Source of the DNA: Acidimicrobiia bacterium
GTDB taxonomy: Bacteria > Actinomycetota > Acidimicrobiia > Acidimicrobiales > SZUA-35
Reading direction: 5' to 3'
DNA: 17,386 nucleotides
NCBI GenBank assembly: GCA_029857855.1
Contig: JAOUGG010000004.1
Coordinates: 1 to 17,386 of the forward strand
Positions 14,982 to 17,386 of the stretch are shown piece by piece (the first letter of the stretch is position 1; each line of letters opens with the position of its first letter). Under the pieces are notes generated by a model. It was given only the letters and a program-made list of their open reading frames with translations. It had not been told where the DNA came from and ran no database searches. The translations under genes were made by a program, and so were the position numbers.

Positions 14982-15443
14982 GTGGAGATCACTGTCGAGA
15001 TCAACGGCACCAATCACACTCATGATGTCGAACCTCGAACCCTGCTGGTTCACTTCATCCGCGACGTCGCAGGTCTGACCGGCACGAATGTCGGCTGTGA
15101 CACCTCGTCGTGCGGCGCCTGCACCATTCACGTGAACGGCGAGGCGGTGAAATCCTGCACCATGCTGGCCGTCCAGGCCGACGGTGAGCAGATCACCACG
15201 ATCGAGGGTCTGGCCGGCGGTGACGAACTGCATCCGATGCAGCAGGCCTTCATGAACTGCCATGCACTGCAATGCGGCTACTGCACACCGGGGATGGTGA
15301 TGGCGTCGGTGTCCCTTCTCGACGAGAACCCGCAACCGACCGAGGCCGAGGTCAGGGAGGGGCTGGAAGGCAACCTCTGCCGCTGTACCGGCTACCACAA
15401 CATCGTCAAGGCGGTTCTGAGCGCGGCCGGAGGCAACCAATGA
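14982..15443 (+). CDS. coxS: CoxS-type [2Fe-2S] small subunit of an aerobic CO-dehydrogenase-family molybdenum hydroxylase
   Basis: The 153-residue protein carries two [2Fe-2S] clusters that pass electrons from the molybdenum site to FAD. The plant-ferredoxin cluster uses Cys39, Cys44, Cys47 and Cys59 ([10 protein letters not shown]). The second uses Cys98, Cys101, Cys133 and Cys135 ([14 protein letters not shown]). Length fits CoxS. GTG 14982 is selected by its ribosome site. It is followed after 40 bases by coxM. Small subunits of CO dehydrogenase, nicotinate and xanthine dehydrogenases are alike, so CO as substrate is inferred mainly from resemblance to CoxS/CoxM; the large subunit that would decide it is not in view. 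Confidence 0.88.
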   Translation: MEITVEINGTNHTHDVEPRTLLVHFIRDVAGLTGTNVGCDTSSCGACTIHVNGEAVKSCTMLAVQADGEQITTIEGLAGGDELHPMQQAFMNCHALQCGYCTPGMVMASVSLLDENPQPTEAEVREGLEGNLCRCTGYHNIVKAVLSAAGGNQ

Positions 15444-15487
15444 GCAGGTCGCGCAAGCTCCTTGCCCCCACCGGAGGTGTGAAATGA
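15440..15487 (+). CDS. 15-codon mini-ORF bridging coxS and coxM (speculative)
   Basis: ATG 15440 overlaps the coxS TGA as ATGA. The frame reads [15 protein letters not shown] and ends at TGA 15485-15487, which in turn overlaps the coxM ATG (15484) as ATGA. Every base between the two genes would thus be translated. No ribosome site of its own is evident beyond coupling. It may be chance, a coupling device or a remnant; no function is implied. Confidence 0.25.
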   Translation: MSRSRKLLAPTGGVK

Positions 15488-16314
15488 TCCCCGTTGCATT
15501 CGACTACGTCCGAGCTTCTTCGGCTGATGAGGCGCTGGGCGCACTGAGCGAGCACGGCGACGAGGCCAAGCTGATGGCGGGCGGCCACTCGTTGCTGCCG
15601 ATGATGAAGCTCCGTCTGGCCTACCCGTCGGTCATCGTCGACATCGGTCGGCTGAGCGATCTGTCGTACATCAACGACGCCGGCGATCACCTCGCCATCG
15701 GGGCCCTGACCCGCCACCGCGACATCGAGATCAGCGACCTCGTCGCCGAGCACGCGCCACTGCTGGCGCACGCCACCAGCCACGTCGGCGATCCCCAGGT
15801 CCGTCATCGGGGCACGATCGGTGGTTCGCTGGCCCACGCCGACGCCGCCGCCGACCATCCGTCCGCCCTGCTGGCTCTCGACGGATCCGTGGTGGCCCGA
15901 AAGGCCGATGGGTCCGAACGGGTCATTGCCGCGGGGGACCTGTTCGCCGGATTCCTCGAGTCGAGCCTGGACCCGACCGAGATGATCACGGAGGTCCGGA
16001 TCCCCAAGCACACGGGGCTCGGCTGGAACTTCCAGAAGTTCAATCGGCGAGCCCAGGACTGGGCCATCGTCGGGGTTTCGGCCCAAAGCACGGGCGACGG
16101 CGCCCGGGTGGCTCTCGTCAACATGCATCCGACACCGGTTCGGGCGACCGCGGTCGAGGAGGCACTGGCCGGTGGGGCCGGAGCGGTCGATGCTGCGGCG
16201 GCGGCCGCTGAGGGCATGGAACCGTCGAGCGATCTGAACGCCACCGTCGACTACCGCAAACATCTGGCCCGGGTCCTGACCCGCCGCGCCCTCGAAGGGG
16301 CCGGCATCACCTGA
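15484..16314 (+). CDS. coxM: CoxM-type FAD-binding medium subunit of a molybdenum hydroxylase
   Basis: The 276-residue flavoprotein subunit accepts electrons from CoxS and hands them to a quinone or other acceptor. The FAD-pyrophosphate motifs AGGHS (32-36) and TIGGS (111-115) sit at the same residue numbers I recall for Oligotropha CoxM. A C-terminal CO_deh_flav_C-like domain (about 175-270) follows, including QDWAIVGV. GGAGG at 15472-15476 provides a ribosome site for ATG 15484. The gene order S-M without L between or after them in view differs from the classical coxMSL order. A hairpin overlaps its stop codon. Confidence 0.9.
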   Translation: MIPVAFDYVRASSADEALGALSEHGDEAKLMAGGHSLLPMMKLRLAYPSVIVDIGRLSDLSYINDAGDHLAIGALTRHRDIEISDLVAEHAPLLAHATSHVGDPQVRHRGTIGGSLAHADAAADHPSALLALDGSVVARKADGSERVIAAGDLFAGFLESSLDPTEMITEVRIPKHTGLGWNFQKFNRRAQDWAIVGVSAQSTGDGARVALVNMHPTPVRATAVEEALAGGAGAVDAAAAAAEGMEPSSDLNATVDYRKHLARVLTRRALEGAGIT

Positions 16315-16384
16315 GCGCCCGGCGAAGGGCGCTTCCATGAGCCGGCGGGGCTCAGTCGTCCGCCGAACCGGCCTCGTTGGCCGG
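16314..16384 (+). terminator. Three consecutive hairpins between coxM and the xdhC-like genes
   Basis: Hairpin 1: AGCGCCC (16314-16320) with GGGCGCT (16327-16333), using the last base of the coxM stop and followed by TTCC. Hairpin 2: TGAGCC (16338-16343) with GGCTCA (16349-16354). Hairpin 3: CCGGCC (16368-16373) with GGCCGG (16379-16384). No long T tract follows, so partial termination, attenuation or mRNA-end protection are all possible. Confidence 0.45.
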
Positions 16385-16401
16385 CGGCCGAACCACGTCG
16401 A

Positions 16402-16407
16402 TAAGGT
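16402..16407 (+). promoter_or_regulatory. TAAGGT: either a -10 element or a ribosome site for the XdhC-like gene
   Basis: TAAGGT fits TANNNT and ends six bases before ATG 16414, compatible with a leaderless transcript. Equally, AAGG (16403-16406) is seven bases from the ATG, a standard ribosome-site distance. The sequence alone does not decide between the two. Confidence 0.35.
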
Positions 16408-16413
16408 TGAAAC

Positions 16414-16728
16414 ATGAAAGAGATCCTTGGCGACCTCGAACGCTGGCGGAAGCAGGGCAAGCGGGTTGCACTGGCCCGTGTTGTCGACATCGAAGGTTCC
16501 GGACCTCGCCTACCGGGCGCGGCAATGGCCGTGAACGAGGACGGCGAGGTCGCGGGATCAGTGTCGGGTGGCTGTGTCGAGGGAGCGGTGGTCACCGAAT
16601 CACTCCAGTGTCTCGAGGAAAACTCCCGGCGTATCGTGACGTTCGGGTACTCCGACGACGAGGCGTTCGCCGTCGGTCTGACCTGCGGTGGAACAATTCA
16701 CCTCTATCTCGAACCCCTCGACTGGTAG
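16414..16728 (+). CDS. XdhC/CoxI-type maturation factor, N-terminal (XdhC_CoxI) domain
   Basis: The 104-residue product is a single XdhC_CoxI domain: RVVDIEGSGPRLPGAAM (about 22-38), the hallmark GSVSGGCVEGAV (about 48-59) and FGYSDDEAFAVGLTCGG (about 77-93). XdhC-family proteins bind molybdenum cofactor, help sulfurate it and insert it into molybdenum hydroxylases. In long actinobacterial members, as I recall them, this domain continues directly into the next part of the protein. Here it stops at TAG 16726-16728, and the rest resumes in the same frame at GTG 16735. It may be a true stand-alone subunit or the first half of an interrupted gene. Confidence 0.82.
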   Translation: MKEILGDLERWRKQGKRVALARVVDIEGSGPRLPGAAMAVNEDGEVAGSVSGGCVEGAVVTESLQCLEENSRRIVTFGYSDDEAFAVGLTCGGTIHLYLEPLDW

Positions 16729-16734
16729 CGTTTC

Positions 16735-17386
16735 GTGTCCGACTCCCTGTTCTCCCTCCTGCGGGCCGCCATCGCGGCCGAACAGCCGGTGGTTTTGGTC
16801 ACGATCGTGGCCGTCCACGAATCGGCCGAAGGTGACGACGTCCCCCTGGTGGGGGCCAAGATCCTCCTGCAGCCGGGCTCCGATCCGGTCGGCTCGCTCG
16901 GCAACGACGATCTCGACCGGGTTGTGATCCGTGACGCCCGCGGGGAGCTGGCGGCCGGAACAACCGGTATCCGCCATTACGGGCCGCAGGGCGAGGCCCG
17001 CCAGGACGAGGTCTCGGTCTTCATCGAGTCGTTCGCCCCGCCGCCCCGCATGCTGATCTTCGGCGCGGTCGACTTCACTGCGGCCCTCACCAGGGTGGCC
17101 AAGATCCTCGGCTATCGGGTCACGGTGTGCGACGCCCGCCCCGTCTTCGCCACCAAACAGCGGTTCCCGTACGCCGATGAGGTTGTCGTGAACTGGCCCC
17201 ACCGTCTCTTGGAGGAGGTCGGGTCGGAGCTCGGGCCCCGCGACGCCATCTGCGTACTGACCCATGACCCGAAGTTCGACGTCCCGGCCGTCATTGCCGC
17301 GCTTACCACGAACACCGGCTACATCGGGGCGATGGGATCGCGTCGGACCACCACCGATCGAAACGAACGGCTGATGGCCGAAGGCG
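16735..17386 (+). CDS. XdhC-family protein, second domain plus Rossmann XdhC_C domain (3' end beyond window)
   Basis: The frame is open from GTG 16735 to the window end (217 codons seen). Residues 1-100 look like a diverged copy of the XdhC_CoxI fold (QPVVLVTIVAV, GAKILL, GSLG), without the GSxPR and SGGCVE hallmarks. From 103 the XdhC_C Rossmann domain starts: PRMLIFGAVDF, VTVCDARPVFATKQRFPYADEVV (about 129-151), CVLTHDPKFDVP (173-184) and YIGAMGSRRT (196-205). The family matures the molybdenum cofactor of CO or xanthine dehydrogenases, fitting its place behind coxSM. The start is only six bases after the TAG of the preceding frame, in the same phase and with no ribosome site. Expression must therefore rely on coupling, reinitiation or readthrough. 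Confidence 0.82.
   Translation, partial: MSDSLFSLLRAAIAAEQPVVLVTIVAVHESAEGDDVPLVGAKILLQPGSDPVGSLGNDDLDRVVIRDARGELAAGTTGIRHYGPQGEARQDEVSVFIESFAPPPRMLIFGAVDFTAALTRVAKILGYRVTVCDARPVFATKQRFPYADEVVVNWPHRLLEEVGSELGPRDAICVLTHDPKFDVPAVIAALTTNTGYIGAMGSRRTTTDRNERLMAEG

Noticed and set aside
15406..16338. 310-codon minus-strand frame over coxM
   Set aside because: It is a shadow of coxM, without a motif or ribosome site.
16726..16728. TAG as a recoded amino acid (for example pyrrolysine)
   Set aside because: TAG ends several other genes in this window and no recoding element is visible. A plain stop with reinitiation or a split gene is simpler.

Overview
The window is about 17.4 kb of GC-rich, densely coded bacterial chromosome. 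It looks like a high-GC actinobacterium, possibly Acidimicrobiia; that class-level guess is inferred from memory of gene families and not proven here. Supporting signs are frequent GTG starts, TANNNT -10 boxes, Hanks-type kinases with an FHA protein, a ferredoxin-dependent 2-oxoacid oxidoreductase, and a lipoprotein-mazG-eno-FtsB/DivIC-like order resembling the mycobacterial mazG-lpqU-eno-Rv1024 neighbourhood. I saw no insertion sequence, CRISPR array, rRNA or tRNA.

Layout: 1-129 is the tail of a gene, possibly a short-chain dehydrogenase, followed by two tandem hairpins. 383-1012 is a HAD phosphatase. 1044-3219 (minus) is a two-gene unit: a protein-kinase-like protein lacking the catalytic Asp of the HRD motif, then an FHA protein with a zinc-ribbon-like motif. 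3516-4073 is a BON-LysM protein resembling E. coli Kbp/YgaU, ending at a good rho-independent terminator. 4161-5339 (minus) is a PLP aminotransferase similar to mycobacterial DapC. 5595-8482 is korAB. 8612-9670 is a lipoprotein with a PpiC-type rotamase domain, and 9707-11335 is a MazG protein with a tetrapyrrole-methylase-like N-terminus. 11338-12570 (minus) is a canonical Ser/Thr kinase with a C-terminal membrane anchor. 12977-14655 is eno overlapping an FtsB/DivIC-like gene.

From 14982 to the window end is part of a molybdenum-hydroxylase (CO-dehydrogenase type) locus: coxS, coxM and an XdhC/CoxI-type maturation factor. The last is split into two frames by a single in-phase TAG. No large catalytic subunit (coxL) is present; it may lie downstream.

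Functionally there are three themes. Central carbon metabolism includes korAB for the oxidative TCA step with ferredoxin as acceptor, and enolase. Envelope, division and phospho-signalling includes the pseudokinase with FHA, the tail-anchored kinase, FtsB-like, the rotamase lipoprotein and Kbp-like. Carbon monoxide or related hydroxylase metabolism is represented by cox/xdhC. The most unusual points are the pseudokinase-FHA pair, the in-frame amber codon at the XdhC inter-domain hinge, the acidic insertion and degenerate C-terminal half of MazG, and several clusters of inverted repeats around the cox genes and upstream of korA and eno.
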